NCBI GenBank assembly: GCA_963617275.1
Contig: CAVENX010000019.1
Location: 1 to 64,000 of the forward strand
Length of the DNA stretch: 64,000 bases
Direction of reading: 5' to 3'
Origin: Limivicinus sp963617275
Lineage (GTDB): Bacteria > Bacillota > Clostridia > Oscillospirales > Oscillospiraceae
In this document: piece by piece, positions 52,204 through 61,531 of the stretch
Position numbering within the stretch: the first letter of the stretch is position 1
How the letters are laid out: every line of letters starts with the position of its first letter
Position numbers and translations under genes: made by a program
The notes under the pieces: generated by a model
The model's input: only the letters and a program-made list of their open reading frames with translations
Told to the model about the DNA's origin: nothing
The model's database searches: none

Positions 52204-53556
52204 ATGGCCCGTTCTTTCAAAGGCGGTGTTCATCCTAAGGAAATGAAGTCTCCGGAAATTCCGGTGACTGTGATAGCCCCGCCTCCTCAGGTGGTCATCC
52301 CCGTGGCGCAGCATATAGGCGCTCCGTGCAGACCCCTCGTCCTGGTTGGCGACTATGTCAAGATGGGACAGAAAATAGGGGATAGTCCCGCGCCGGTGTC
52401 CGCGCCGATACATGCGTCGGTTTCCGGCAAGGTCGTTGCGGTGGAACCTCGCCCGCACCCGCTGGGGGACATGGTCATGTCCGTGGTCATCGAAAACGAT
52501 GGGCTGGACACTCCGTGCGAAGATATGAAGCCTCTCACCGAAGAAGAGCTGAAAGACCCTGAGGTCATTCTGGCGCGTATCCGCGAAGCCGGCGTTGTCG
52601 GCATGGGCGGCGCAATGTTCCCGACCGCCTTCAAGATCCGCGGCGGTATCGGAAAGGTCGATAAGCTCATAATAAACGGCGCCGAGTGTGAGCCGTATCT
52701 TAACGGCGACCATCTTACGATGAAAATGTTCCCGGAGGAACTGCTCAAGGGGATAGAGCTTGTGCGCATTGCCTCCGGACTTGATAAGGCGTATTACGGT
52801 ATAGAACGCAACAAAGCGGATGCGATCGACATACTGATGTCGCACGATCCCGCAAAATACGGCGTTGAGATAGTGCCGGAAAACGTAAAATACCCACAGG
52901 GCGGCGAAAAGATGCAGGTCAAAGCCGTGACCGGACGCGAGGTCAGACCGGGCGGACTCCCGTCGGGTGTCGGCTGCAATGTTGTCAGCACGCGTACCTG
53001 CTACGCCATATATCAGGCCTGCTATGAGGGCAGACCGGTCATCGACCGTATTGTCACCGTCGCGGGCAGCGCCGTGAAAGCGCCTGTGAACGCTCTTACA
53101 CGCGTGGGCACTTCCTTTGAATATCTGGCCGAACAGTGCGGCGGCTTTGTGAAGACGCCGAGGAAGATAGTGCTGGGCGGCCCCATGATGGGTATCTGTG
53201 CGACCGACTTTGCCGCTCCCACCATAAAAGGGACGGCAGGCGTCCTCTTCTTCACCGAGGAAGAGGACAAAACGGTCAAAGACCCCGTGTGCATCCACTG
53301 CGGTAAATGCATATCCGTGTGCCCCATGCGTCTTGAGCCTGTGTTCATGTACAAATACTATACAAAGGGCAATTACGAGATGCTTGAGAAGTATCATGTG
53401 AATGATTGCTTTGAATGCGGAAGCTGTGCATATAACTGCCCCGCCCGTCTGCCTCTCACCCATGCGTTCAAAACAGCAAAGCTCATGCTTCAGACAAAAG
53501 CGGCAAAGGATAAGGCAGCGGCTGAGGCAAAAGCAGCAAAGGAGGCCGCAAAATGA
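52204..53556 (+). CDS. rnfC: Rnf complex subunit C
   Basis: This 450-residue subunit has a Barwin-like N-terminal part, an NADH/FMN-binding part (VGMGGAMFPTAFKI, INGAECEPYL) and two [4Fe-4S] motifs (CIHCGKCISVCP, CFECGSCAYNCP). It holds the NADH side of the Rnf complex. A basic Ala/Lys tail ends the protein. ATG with AGAGGTGA upstream. First gene of rnfCDGEAB, overlapping rnfD by 4 bp. Confidence 0.95.
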   Translation: MARSFKGGVHPKEMKSPEIPVTVIAPPPQVVIPVAQHIGAPCRPLVLVGDYVKMGQKIGDSPAPVSAPIHASVSGKVVAVEPRPHPLGDMVMSVVIENDGLDTPCEDMKPLTEEELKDPEVILARIREAGVVGMGGAMFPTAFKIRGGIGKVDKLIINGAECEPYLNGDHLTMKMFPEELLKGIELVRIASGLDKAYYGIERNKADAIDILMSHDPAKYGVEIVPENVKYPQGGEKMQVKAVTGREVRPGGLPSGVGCNVVSTRTCYAIYQACYEGRPVIDRIVTVAGSAVKAPVNALTRVGTSFEYLAEQCGGFVKTPRKIVLGGPMMGICATDFAAPTIKGTAGVLFFTEEEDKTVKDPVCIHCGKCISVCPMRLEPVFMYKYYTKGNYEMLEKYHVNDCFECGSCAYNCPARLPLTHAFKTAKLMLQTKAAKDKAAAEAKAAKEAAK

Positions 53557-54572
53557 GCGAAAAGAAAGAGAGACTGATCCTTGATGTGGCGTATCAGCCG
53601 CAGGTAAGAACAAACAGAGACACAAGGTCTCTGATGCTGACAGTGATAATCGCGCTGCTCCCTTCGGTGATAGCTTCGGTATATCAGTTCGGTATATATT
53701 CATTGGCGGTAGTGGCCGTATCCGTGGCATCATGCGTGTTTTTTGAGTGGGGTTACCGCAGGTTGATGAAAAAGAGCTGCTCGATAGGCGACCTTTCTGC
53801 GGTCGTGACGGGTATGCTGCTTGCACTTGTCCTTCCGGCAGGCGTACCGCTCTACCTGCCTGTTGTCGGTTCGCTCTTTGCGATCATTGTTGTAAAGCAG
53901 CTGTACGGCGGGATCGGCAAGAACTTCCTCAACCCGGCGCTTGCGGGACGTGCCTTTCTGCTCGCCTGCTATGCTCTTGCCATGGGCATATGGATAACCC
54001 CCAAGGGGCTTTCCGCGCAGGTCGATGCGACAACGATGGCGACGCCGCTGAGTTATCTGTACGGCGGAACAGAGCTTCCCGAGTATTATTCAAAGCTCAA
54101 TCTTTTCCTTGGCAACCGTCCCGGCTGTCTGGGTGAGATCAGTATTCTGGCTGTCCTTATCGGTGCGGTCATTCTCTTTGCCGGCAAGGTCATTGATTGG
54201 CGCATCCCCGTTTCCACTATAGGGACCGTGGCCGTGCTTACGCTCATCTTCGGTAAAGAGGGCTACGGCAATTTCGATTGGATGCTTTATAACCTCCTTT
54301 CCGGCGGTCTTATGTTCGGCGCGTTCTTTATGGCTACCGACTACTCTACAAGCCCCGTCACCCAGAACGGGAGGCTCCTGTTCGGCTTCGGCGTCGGCGC
54401 GCTGACTGTGCTTATAAGATATAAGGGCGGATACCCCGAAGGCGTGTCATACGCGATACTTATAATGAACCTCTGCTCATGGGCAATAGATAAGGCCTTC
54501 CGCAGACGTCAGTTCGGTGCGACGAAAGAAGATATTGCGGCTGAGAAAGCCGCTGCAAAGGGGGCAGACTGA
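53553..54572 (+). CDS. rnfD: Rnf complex subunit D
   Basis: This 339-residue membrane protein has about nine or ten helices. TDYSTSPVTQNG contains the Ser-Pro-Val-Thr motif for the covalent FMN. It forms the ion-pumping membrane core. Its stop overlaps the rnfG ATG. Confidence 0.95.
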   Translation: MSEKKERLILDVAYQPQVRTNRDTRSLMLTVIIALLPSVIASVYQFGIYSLAVVAVSVASCVFFEWGYRRLMKKSCSIGDLSAVVTGMLLALVLPAGVPLYLPVVGSLFAIIVVKQLYGGIGKNFLNPALAGRAFLLACYALAMGIWITPKGLSAQVDATTMATPLSYLYGGTELPEYYSKLNLFLGNRPGCLGEISILAVLIGAVILFAGKVIDWRIPVSTIGTVAVLTLIFGKEGYGNFDWMLYNLLSGGLMFGAFFMATDYSTSPVTQNGRLLFGFGVGALTVLIRYKGGYPEGVSYAILIMNLCSWAIDKAFRRRQFGATKEDIAAEKAAAKGAD

Positions 54573-55123
54573 TGAAGGTAGTTAAGCTCACGACAGTTCT
54601 GCTGCTTATATGCGCGATAGTTGCCGGTATTCTCGGCGCGGTAAACGCAATCACCGAGGATACAATAGCAATGCGCAGGGAGGAAAAGGAAAAACGTGCC
54701 TATGCCTCCGTTCTCGCGGCAGATACATATACTCCGGTTGAATTTGACGCCGAAGCGTTCCCTACCGTTACGGATATCGTAAAGGCGGGCGACGCGGGCT
54801 ATGTGGTCAAGAGCACTTTCCCCGGTGCTCAGGGCAGTATAACGATGGCTGTCGGTGTTGATAATGATTTCCGCTGTACGGGTATTTCAATCATTGAACA
54901 TTCCGAAACGTCGGGACTCGGCGCAAACGCCGCCGCCGCTTCCGAAGTCGGCAGAAACTTCCGTGCACAGTTCGTCGGTCAGGACGAAACGATAGCGCTC
55001 TCCCGTTCCGGCGGCAGCATAGATGCGCTCACCGGTGCAACTATCACCAGCGATGCGATCGTTGATGCGGTTTCGGTTTCGGTTTCCGCTGTAAAATCCG
55101 TTGAAGGAGGTATTGCCGCATGA
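54572..55123 (+). CDS. rnfG: Rnf complex subunit G
   Basis: This 183-residue protein has one N-terminal membrane helix and an extracytoplasmic FMN domain. IDALTGATITSDAI carries the S/T-G-A-T motif whose Thr holds covalent FMN. ATG overlaps the rnfD stop; its own end overlaps rnfE. Confidence 0.95.
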   Translation: MKVVKLTTVLLLICAIVAGILGAVNAITEDTIAMRREEKEKRAYASVLAADTYTPVEFDAEAFPTVTDIVKAGDAGYVVKSTFPGAQGSITMAVGVDNDFRCTGISIIEHSETSGLGANAAAASEVGRNFRAQFVGQDETIALSRSGGSIDALTGATITSDAIVDAVSVSVSAVKSVEGGIAA

Positions 55124-55800
55124 ACATAAAGAAACAGTTCAAGGAAGGCCTTATCACCAATAACCCGGTTCTCGTACAGCTTATCGGTATGTGTGCGACG
55201 ATGGCTATCACGACCTCGCTCTTCAACGGCGTCGGCATGGGTCTTTCCGTTCTTGTTATCCTTACCTGCTGCAACGTTGTTATTTCGGCCATACGCAAGA
55301 TCATACCCGATGAGATACGCCTTGCAATATTTGTCGTCGTCATTGCGGGCTTTGTCACAATAGTTGACCTGCTGCTTCAGGCGTATATTCCCGCACTGAG
55401 CGACTCTCTCGGCGTGTTCATCCCCCTTATAGTCGTCAACTGCATAATCATCGGCCGTGCGGAGGCGTTCTGCCAGAAAAATACCGTTGCCGCATCTTTC
55501 TTTGACGGCATTTTCCAGGGACTCGGCTACACAATGGTGCTTGTCATAATGTGCATCATACGTGAGTTTCTCGGCAGCGGCTGCTTCGGCGGCGGTCTCA
55601 TCGACCTTACCGGCGGTTTCCACTTCACGCTTGACGGTACAGGCGCTGGTATTCAGATATTCAATCCCGATTACGCGCTCGGCATCCTCAACAGACCCTT
55701 CGGCGGTTTTCTTACCCTCGGCGTTCTCATTGCTGTAATGCAGTATTTTACAAACAAGGCCAAGAAAAAGGCTGAGGAGAAAAAGGAGGTTGAAGGATAA
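55120..55800 (+). CDS. rnfE: Rnf complex subunit E
   Basis: This 226-residue protein has about six membrane helices and the RnfE/NqrD pattern: PVLVQLIGMCATMAI, LTCCNVVISAIRK, IIVLVNCIIIGRAEAFC-like segment at about residues 100-120. Paired with rnfA, which is homologous and inserted in opposite orientation in this family. Starts 4 bp inside rnfG. Confidence 0.94.
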   Translation: MNIKKQFKEGLITNNPVLVQLIGMCATMAITTSLFNGVGMGLSVLVILTCCNVVISAIRKIIPDEIRLAIFVVVIAGFVTIVDLLLQAYIPALSDSLGVFIPLIVVNCIIIGRAEAFCQKNTVAASFFDGIFQGLGYTMVLVIMCIIREFLGSGCFGGGLIDLTGGFHFTLDGTGAGIQIFNPDYALGILNRPFGGFLTLGVLIAVMQYFTNKAKKKAEEKKEVEG

Positions 55801-56384
55801 TGCTTACCAACATTCTTTCAATATCCATCGGCGCGATACTTATTGACAACTTTATTTTCTCGCAGTTTCTCGGCTGCTGTCCTTTCCTGGGCTGCTCAAG
55901 CAAGGTGGAGACTGCAACGGGTATGGGACTTGCGGTCATCTTTGTTATGGGTCTTGCTTCCGCTATCTGCTGGGTGGTGGACACATACATCCTTGTCCCG
56001 CTGGGACTTGCGTTCCTTGAAACACTCGCGTTCATCCTTGTTATCGCGGCTCTTGTCCAGCTTGTTGAAATGTTCCTTAAAAAGATGGTACCGTCGCTGT
56101 ATTCGGCGCTGGGTATTTATCTTCCGCTTATCACGACCAACTGCGCCGTGCTCGGCGTTGTGCTGCTGAATGTTCAGAACAACTACGGTTTTCTGGAATC
56201 CGTTGTTTACGGTATAACCGGCGGCATCGGTTTCCTGCTTGCGATCACGCTGTTTGCAAGCGTCCGCGAAAAGGTGGATTTTGCGGATTACCCCAAGTGC
56301 TTTGAAGGCTTCCCCATCTGTCTTGTCTCTGCGGCTCTGCTGGCGCTTGCTTTCATGGGCTTCAGCGGCATGAAGATTTTCTGA
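55800..56384 (+). CDS. rnfA: Rnf complex subunit A
   Basis: This 194-residue protein has six membrane helices with IFSQFLGCCPFLGCSS and YLPLITTNCAVLGVVL, the RnfA/NqrE signature with conserved Cys residues for a shared iron-sulfur site. It overlaps the rnfE stop by one base. Confidence 0.95.
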   Translation: MLTNILSISIGAILIDNFIFSQFLGCCPFLGCSSKVETATGMGLAVIFVMGLASAICWVVDTYILVPLGLAFLETLAFILVIAALVQLVEMFLKKMVPSLYSALGIYLPLITTNCAVLGVVLLNVQNNYGFLESVVYGITGGIGFLLAITLFASVREKVDFADYPKCFEGFPICLVSAALLALAFMGFSGMKIF

Positions 56385-56400
56385 GAGGGAGGAGAAAGAA

Positions 56401-57201
56401 ATGATAAAAATTCTTTACGCTGTCCTCGTTCTTGGTGCTCTCGGCGGCCTTTTCGGCGCGCTCCTTGCCTTTGCATCCAAAATATTCCATGTTGAGGTAG
56501 ACCCCAAGCAGGAAGCCGTACGCGCCTGCCTTGCCGGCGCAAACTGCGGCGGCTGCGGATACCCCGGATGCGACGGCTATGCCGCCGCCGTTGCCGCGGG
56601 AAAGGCTCCTACCAACAAATGTGTCGCCGGCGGCGAGGAAGCGGCGCAGAAGATATCGGAGATCATGGGCGTTTCTGCGGATGCGGTGGAGAAAATGACC
56701 GCGTTTGTCGGCTGCTCCGGCTGTGAAGGCGTCGCGGAAAAGCGCTTCAACTATACCGGACCTCAGGACTGCCGTGCGGCGATGCTGTTCGGCGGGAAGA
56801 GCAATAAGCTCTGCACCTACGCCTGCATAGGTATGGGCAACTGCGTGAAAGCCTGTCAGTTCAACGCGATGGAGATCGTAAACGGTGTTGCAAAGGTCAA
56901 CCGCGACAAGTGCGTCGGATGCGGCGCCTGCGCCGATACTTGCCCGAAGAGCATTATCACCATGATCCCCAAGAAGCAGAATGTTATCGTCGCCTGCTCC
57001 AACAAGGACAAGGGTGCGCAGGTCATGAAGATGTGCAAGGCGGGCTGTATAGGCTGCGGCAAGTGCGCAAGAGAATGTCCCGCGGACGCTATCACAGTTG
57101 TCGATAACCTTGCCCGCATAGACTTCTCCAAGTGCGTCTCCTGCGGACACTGCAAGGATATCTGCCCGCGCCATATTATTGAAGACCTTTTCGATAAATA
57201 A
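56401..57201 (+). CDS. rnfB: Rnf complex subunit B
   Basis: This 266-residue protein has one N-terminal membrane helix, a four-Cys Rnf motif (NCGGCGYPGCDGYA, then GCSGCEGVAEKRF) and ferredoxin motifs CIGMGNCVKACQ, CVGCGACADTCP, CIGCGKCARECP and CVSCGHCKDICP. The four-to-five clusters receive electrons from reduced ferredoxin. Last gene of the operon, with a terminator behind it. Confidence 0.95.
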   Translation: MIKILYAVLVLGALGGLFGALLAFASKIFHVEVDPKQEAVRACLAGANCGGCGYPGCDGYAAAVAAGKAPTNKCVAGGEEAAQKISEIMGVSADAVEKMTAFVGCSGCEGVAEKRFNYTGPQDCRAAMLFGGKSNKLCTYACIGMGNCVKACQFNAMEIVNGVAKVNRDKCVGCGACADTCPKSIITMIPKKQNVIVACSNKDKGAQVMKMCKAGCIGCGKCARECPADAITVVDNLARIDFSKCVSCGHCKDICPRHIIEDLFDK

Positions 57202-57215
57202 TCATGTTTAATCAA

Positions 57216-57249
57216 AACCAGCCCTGCGTATATTGCGGGGCTGGTTTTT
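57216..57249 (+). terminator. Terminator of the rnf operon
   Basis: AACCAGCCC at about 57217 pairs with GGGCTGGTT ending near 57245, followed by TTTTT. Confidence 0.8.
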
Positions 57250-57252
57250 GGT

Positions 57253-57335
57253 TTGGCAAAAAAGCAAGTTTTTTACCAAAAAGACTGCACTGTTCTATGT
57301 GCTGCGGCTGCCTGCTTGCAGCAGACGCGCACCGT
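57253..57335. repeat. Degenerate dispersed hairpin repeat, family B, copy 3
   Basis: A stem TTGG-AAAAAA / TTTTTT-CCAA is followed by CTGCACTG..CTATGTG and a GCTGC/GCAGC stem. Block order and the CTGCACTG core match copies 1 and 2, but the rest is diverged. Nothing else is supported in this gap until the IclR promoter. Confidence 0.45.
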
Positions 57336-57354
57336 CTGCGAAATAAAATATGCG

Positions 57355-57383
57355 TTGACTTTGAGGCCTCGTTCGGTTAAGAT
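57355..57383 (+). promoter_or_regulatory. Promoter of the IclR regulator gene
   Basis: TTGACT at 57355-57360 and TAAGAT at 57378-57383 with a 17-bp spacer. Confidence 0.65.
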
Positions 57384-57441
57384 GAAAAAAAGCGGCGGCG
57401 TACAGCCTGCAGAACGAAAAAACCGTAAAAAGAGGGGTTCG

Positions 57442-58197
57442 ATGAACGAAGAAAGCAAAAAGAAAGAGTTGTCCAATTCCGTTGATAATGCCTGCAGGCT
57501 TCTCTCCTGTTTTTCCGATGCGGAGCAGATGGGAATTTCCGATCTGGCAAGGAGCTGCTCTCTCAGCAAGGCGACTGTTTCCAGGCTTATTGCTTCACTG
57601 GAGAAGAACGGATTTGTTATGAAAAACCGCCTTTCCGGAAAGTATGAGCTTGGCCTGTCGTTCCTGATCTACGGTTCCTATGCACGTGAAAGAAACGTGC
57701 TGGCAAATTCATTTGACGAAGCGCTCAGGAACCTTGCAAAAAAGTATAATGCTACGGCGCATCTTGCGGCGATGGTGAATAATGAGCTGATCATTCTCAA
57801 CAAAATTTCGGAGGGCGGGTTCATCTATATGTCCAGCCGGATCGGCTGCTCGCTCGATGCTTATGCAACGGCAACGGGCAAGTGTATTCTGGCGTACTCT
57901 CCCGCACGGGAAGTTGAAAAATATGTGGCCGGTGTGAGCCTTGTAAAGAAGACCGATAAGACGATCACTTCTCCGGAGGCACTGTATGATGAGCTGTATA
58001 CGATCCGCAGGAACAGCTATGCCCTGGACGACGGCGAGACGCATGATGGACTTTTCTGCGTCGCGGCACCGGCGCTCGACGTGAACGGAAAGCCAATCGC
58101 TGCCGTATCGGTCAGCGGCAGGAAAGAGATTTTAGCGCCGCTTGCAGAAGAGATAGCGGCGGATATTATGCGTGAAATTGAAAATGTAATGCGCTGA
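57442..58197 (+). CDS. IclR family transcriptional regulator
   Basis: About 251 residues: an N-terminal winged helix (GISDLARSCSLSKATVSRLIASLEKNGF) and a C-terminal effector domain (MSSRIGCSLDAYATATGKCILAYS, YALDDGETHDGLFCVAAPALD). The usual effector of this family is a small organic acid or aromatic. ATG 57442 has AGAGGGG upstream. It faces the SNF transporter gene and lies upstream of the CoA-transferase operon, which has GTTCC-type inverted repeats, so it is the likely regulator of both. Confidence 0.92.
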   Translation: MNEESKKKELSNSVDNACRLLSCFSDAEQMGISDLARSCSLSKATVSRLIASLEKNGFVMKNRLSGKYELGLSFLIYGSYARERNVLANSFDEALRNLAKKYNATAHLAAMVNNELIILNKISEGGFIYMSSRIGCSLDAYATATGKCILAYSPAREVEKYVAGVSLVKKTDKTITSPEALYDELYTIRRNSYALDDGETHDGLFCVAAPALDVNGKPIAAVSVSGRKEILAPLAEEIAADIMREIENVMR

Positions 58198-58290
58198 ACA
58201 GACAAAGGCGACTCCGGGACTGCGTTCGACAGCGCGTGAATGAACGTGCTTTTGCGGCATCAGCCGACGGATACAAGGTGTGTATATCAT

Positions 58291-58364
58291 AAAAATGACG
58301 GCGTTTCTTCGCCGTCATTTTTTGACGTCAAAACCCGACGGCTCTATGACGGGACGTCGGGTTT
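58291..58364. terminator. Bidirectional terminators between the IclR and SNF transporter genes
   Basis: AAAAATGACGGCG at 58291-58303 pairs with CGCCGTCATTTTTT at 58310-58323. AAACCCGACG at 58331-58340 pairs with CGTCGGGTTT at 58355-58364. They stop the convergent genes from both sides. Confidence 0.8.
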
Positions 58365-58369
58365 ATATC

Positions 58370-59701
58370 TTAAAATGCAACTTTCATAAAGAGAGCGACG
58401 CAGCACAGAATGATGGCCAGAGGAACATAGACATAGCGGCCGATGCCGTACCACAGCGTCCCGCGGCTTTTTCCTGCGCCGGTATTGACTGCTGCAAGCA
58501 AATCGTCCTTTTTCATAATATAGAACCACGAAACAGCGCCGAGAGTTGCACCGATTGGAATGATATAGATAGAGACCAGATCCATCCACGGTCCCCATTT
58601 GGAGATGGCTTCCATGCCGATGCCAAAGCCAAGGCACATTACGCCGAGAAGAATAAGGACAGCAGTTCGGCTGAACCGCGGAAACCTGTGCTGCAAGGAT
58701 TCGGCAACCGCTTCAAACATATTTTGCAGTGAGCTGACCCCAGCGAAGATCATGGCGATATAAAGGATAACGGCGAAGAGCTGTCCAAAAGGGATATCCT
58801 GCAAAATTGCAGGCAGCGTGACGAATAGCAGGCTTGGCCCCGCACCGACATCCAGCCCGTAGGAAAAGCAGGCGGGAATGATGACCAGCGCGGCCACTAC
58901 TGCGGCGATAGTATCGAACAGGGCAGTGTGCTGCGAAACTCCGACCACATCCTCCTGCGGGGAAAGGTAAGCGCCATAGACGATCATGCCGCTGCCGGTC
59001 ACGGAGAGGGAAAAGAAAGCCTGACCCATCGCCCAGATCCATATCATCGGATCGGCGAGGGCTTCCCAGCGCGGGGTAAACATGAAGCGGTATCCATCCA
59101 CGGCACCCGGCAGAAAGAAAACACGAATCGCCAGCACCAGAAAAATAAGAAAGAACAGCGGCATCATGACTTTATTGGTCTTTTCTATGCTGTGCGCGCC
59201 GAGAAACAACGTGAGCAGTGTGCCTGCCACGACGATAATGTGGTAGGGAATGATCGAAAAAGACCGCGATGAAAAAGAATCAAACCAGACAGCGGCGTCG
59301 GCAGACATAAGCGTACCCGTCAGAGAATCAACCAAGGCTTTGAAGACATAGGCGACGATAACGGCGTAGCCTATTGCAATGCACAGCGACCCGGCAAGCG
59401 GCAGCCAGCCCAGTATACCGCCGACTTTTCCTGCGTTTTCACCGCGTGTTGCCCACGCACTGCGGTAGGCGCCCAGGGTGCCGGTAGCAGCCCGGCGCCC
59501 CATGGCAAATTCTGCGGGAAGACCGACATAGCTGAATATAAAAACAAACAGCAGATAGATGAACAAAAAAGCCCCTCCGCCGTTGCTGCCAAGTTTGTTG
59601 GGAAAACCCCAGACGTTGGCCATACCGACAGCCGAACCGACAGAGGCCAAAATAAATCCCCAGCGGCTGGCAAAGTTCCGTATATTTTTCTGCTGCTTCA
59701 C
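58370..59701 (-). CDS. Sodium-dependent (SNF/NSS family) amino acid transporter
   Basis: This 443-residue protein has about eleven membrane segments. The N-terminal ASRWGFILASVGSAVGMANVWGFP and GGGAFLFIYL are the family's Na+-binding helix 1 region; a single Trp-rich pattern follows. It imports an amino acid or related compound with Na+. GTG start with GGAGAG 7 bases upstream. Its leader contains a short terminator-like hairpin. Confidence 0.92.
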   Translation of the reverse strand: MKQQKNIRNFASRWGFILASVGSAVGMANVWGFPNKLGSNGGGAFLFIYLLFVFIFSYVGLPAEFAMGRRAATGTLGAYRSAWATRGENAGKVGGILGWLPLAGSLCIAIGYAVIVAYVFKALVDSLTGTLMSADAAVWFDSFSSRSFSIIPYHIIVVAGTLLTLFLGAHSIEKTNKVMMPLFFLIFLVLAIRVFFLPGAVDGYRFMFTPRWEALADPMIWIWAMGQAFFSLSVTGSGMIVYGAYLSPQEDVVGVSQHTALFDTIAAVVAALVIIPACFSYGLDVGAGPSLLFVTLPAILQDIPFGQLFAVILYIAMIFAGVSSLQNMFEAVAESLQHRFPRFSRTAVLILLGVMCLGFGIGMEAISKWGPWMDLVSIYIIPIGATLGAVSWFYIMKKDDLLAAVNTGAGKSRGTLWYGIGRYVYVPLAIILCCVALFMKVAF

Positions 59702-59718
59702 AAAAACTCTCCATTCTG

Positions 59719-59742
59719 CAAAAAAAGCCGTGAATACGGCTT
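59719..59742 (-). terminator. Terminator-like hairpin in the SNF transporter leader
   Basis: On the minus strand AAGCCGT / ACGGCTT forms a 7-bp stem followed by T6, only about 20 bases before the GTG start. It may attenuate the transporter or end an antisense or regulatory RNA. Confidence 0.5.
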
Positions 59743-59805
59743 ATAATATAGTATTTAAGATTTTAACGCATAAAATCGTAAAAGTCAAGTGATGTCCCTT
59801 TGTTC

Positions 59806-59834
59806 TTGACAAATCGCCTTTTATCGTATAATAT
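59806..59834 (+). promoter_or_regulatory. Promoter of the CoA-transferase operon
   Basis: TTGACA at 59806-59811 is consensus; TATAAT at 59827-59832 (15-bp spacer) or TAATAT at 59829-59834 (17-bp spacer) serves as -10. Confidence 0.75.
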
Positions 59835-59876
59835 AACATCATACGCAGAAATGCGGTTTATTAATATATGTAATAT

Positions 59877-59950
59877 GGAACGATGTTCCGATAATTGAAA
59901 CAGAACAAAAAGTTCTGAATTTTAATGTAAAAAATTCGAAACGTTGTTCC
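59877..59950. promoter_or_regulatory. Three GAAC/GTTC inverted repeats, probable IclR operators
   Basis: GGAACGATGTTCC at 59877-59889 is a perfect palindrome around GAT. GAACAAAAAGTTC at 59903-59915 is a second, and GAAACGTTGTTCC at 59938-59950 a third, imperfect. They lie between the promoter and the CoA-transferase ATG, the last one just before its ribosome binding site. A roadblock-type control by the adjacent IclR protein is inferred. Confidence 0.55.
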
Positions 59951-59971
59951 AATTAACGGAAAGGAAATGCG

Positions 59972-61531
59972 ATGCCTGCTTTTATAACACCGGCACAGGC
60001 GGCCGCGCTTATTAAAAATAACTCCTCCGTGGGCGTTTCGGGATTTGGCGGATGGTTAGGCGCCGATCTGATTTTTTCGGAAATGCGCGGCAGGTTTTTG
60101 ACTACCGGTTCACCGGCAGGTTTGTCCGTCTATGGCGGCATTCTTCCGGGTGATCTGACGGAAAATGATTGCGGTATGAATTTCTTGGCGCTGCCGGGAA
60201 TGATAAGTCGTGTTACGGCGGCGCATGTAGGTATGCCGCCAAAGTTCGGCAGATGCATTTCAGAGAACGCTTTTCCGGCGTTTGCGCTGCCATTGGGGCT
60301 TGTTTTAAACCTGCTGTCTGCGGCAGCCGGTAAAAAGCCCGGTGTGCTTGCAAAGGTCGGTCTCGGAACGTTTGTAGATCCGAGAGTCGAGGGCGGCGCA
60401 CTCAATGAAGCGGCGCGGCAGAGCGGAGAGAACGTTTGCCGGGTGAATGCAATAAACGGTGAGGAGTTCCTTTTTTATCCGGCGTTTCATCTGAATGCCT
60501 GCATTATCCGCGTAAGTCTGGCGGATAAAAAGGGTAATCTGTCGGCCAAGCGCGATCCGATGACGGCGGAGCAGCTTGAGATGGCAATGGCAGTAAAAGC
60601 TCAGGGCGGGCTTGTCATTGCGCAGGCGGATAACCTTGTTGATGATCTTATGCCGAAAGAAATTCTGATACATTCATCGATAGTTGACTATATAGTTGTG
60701 GACGTGGAGCACCGGTGTGCACCGGGCTATACCTGCCCCGTTTACAGACCCGAGATATGCGGTCAGGCGCGAACGGAGGCAGGAAGCGCAGCCGCATCCG
60801 AACTGAATGTCCGGAAGATCTGCGGCCGGCGCGGCGTTTTTGAGCTGCATGCCGGGAATATCGTAAATCTGGGCATAGGCATCCCCGATACGGTTGCGGC
60901 AGTAGCGGCGGAGGAAGGGTTTTCCTCAGAGCTTCTGCTCTCAGTGGAGAGCGGCCCGCTGGGCGGCGTGCCGGTCGGAGGCGTTGCCTTCGGCGCATCG
61001 GAAAACCCGGATGTGATCTACCGTATAGCGGATAATTTCAACTTCTATGACGGCGGCGGACTCAACATAGCGTTTCTCGGCGCCGGAGAGATAGATGAGC
61101 AGGGCAATGTCAATGTCTCAAAGTTCGGCGTAAAAACAACCGGCCCGGGCGGTTTTATCAATATTGTGCAGAACACGCCGGTCGTTTGCTTCATGTGCAC
61201 CTTTACCGCCGGAGGGCTTAAAGCCGAGACGGCTGACGGAAGGCTTCGTATTCTTCATGAGGGCAGAGAGAAAAAATTCCGCAAAGCGGTGCAGCAAATC
61301 ACCTTTTCCGGTGAGTTTGCAAAGAAAAACGGTCAGAAAATTCTTTATATTACCGAACGAGCCGTTTTTGAACTGAAAAACGAGGGGCTTGTGCTCACGG
61401 AGATCGCGCCCGGGGTTGATCTGGAAAGGGATGTCCTTGCACAAATGGATTTTGCACCGTATATTTCTCCGCAGCTGAAGCTGATGGACAAGAGAATTTT
61501 TGAAAAAGGGCTTATGCATATTCATCTGTGA
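59972..61531 (+). CDS. Acyl-CoA:acetate CoA-transferase (Pct/YdiF type, fused alpha-beta)
   Basis: This 519-residue chain has both CoA-transferase halves. The first has GVSGFGG and KVGLGTFVDPRVEGG; the second has GNIVNLGIGIPDTVA and the catalytic-Glu motif SVESGPLGG. This is the layout of propionate CoA-transferase and YdiF. It moves CoA between carboxylic acids. AAGGAA lies upstream of ATG 59972. It heads an operon with a permease and 2-oxoacid oxidoreductase. Confidence 0.88.
   Translation: MPAFITPAQAAALIKNNSSVGVSGFGGWLGADLIFSEMRGRFLTTGSPAGLSVYGGILPGDLTENDCGMNFLALPGMISRVTAAHVGMPPKFGRCISENAFPAFALPLGLVLNLLSAAAGKKPGVLAKVGLGTFVDPRVEGGALNEAARQSGENVCRVNAINGEEFLFYPAFHLNACIIRVSLADKKGNLSAKRDPMTAEQLEMAMAVKAQGGLVIAQADNLVDDLMPKEILIHSSIVDYIVVDVEHRCAPGYTCPVYRPEICGQARTEAGSAAASELNVRKICGRRGVFELHAGNIVNLGIGIPDTVAAVAAEEGFSSELLLSVESGPLGGVPVGGVAFGASENPDVIYRIADNFNFYDGGGLNIAFLGAGEIDEQGNVNVSKFGVKTTGPGGFINIVQNTPVVCFMCTFTAGGLKAETADGRLRILHEGREKKFRKAVQQITFSGEFAKKNGQKILYITERAVFELKNEGLVLTEIAPGVDLERDVLAQMDFAPYISPQLKLMDKRIFEKGLMHIHL

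Noticed and set aside
52054..53826. Long minus-strand frame opposite rnfC
   Set aside because: Shadow of rnfC, no start signals; overlapping a firmly identified operon.
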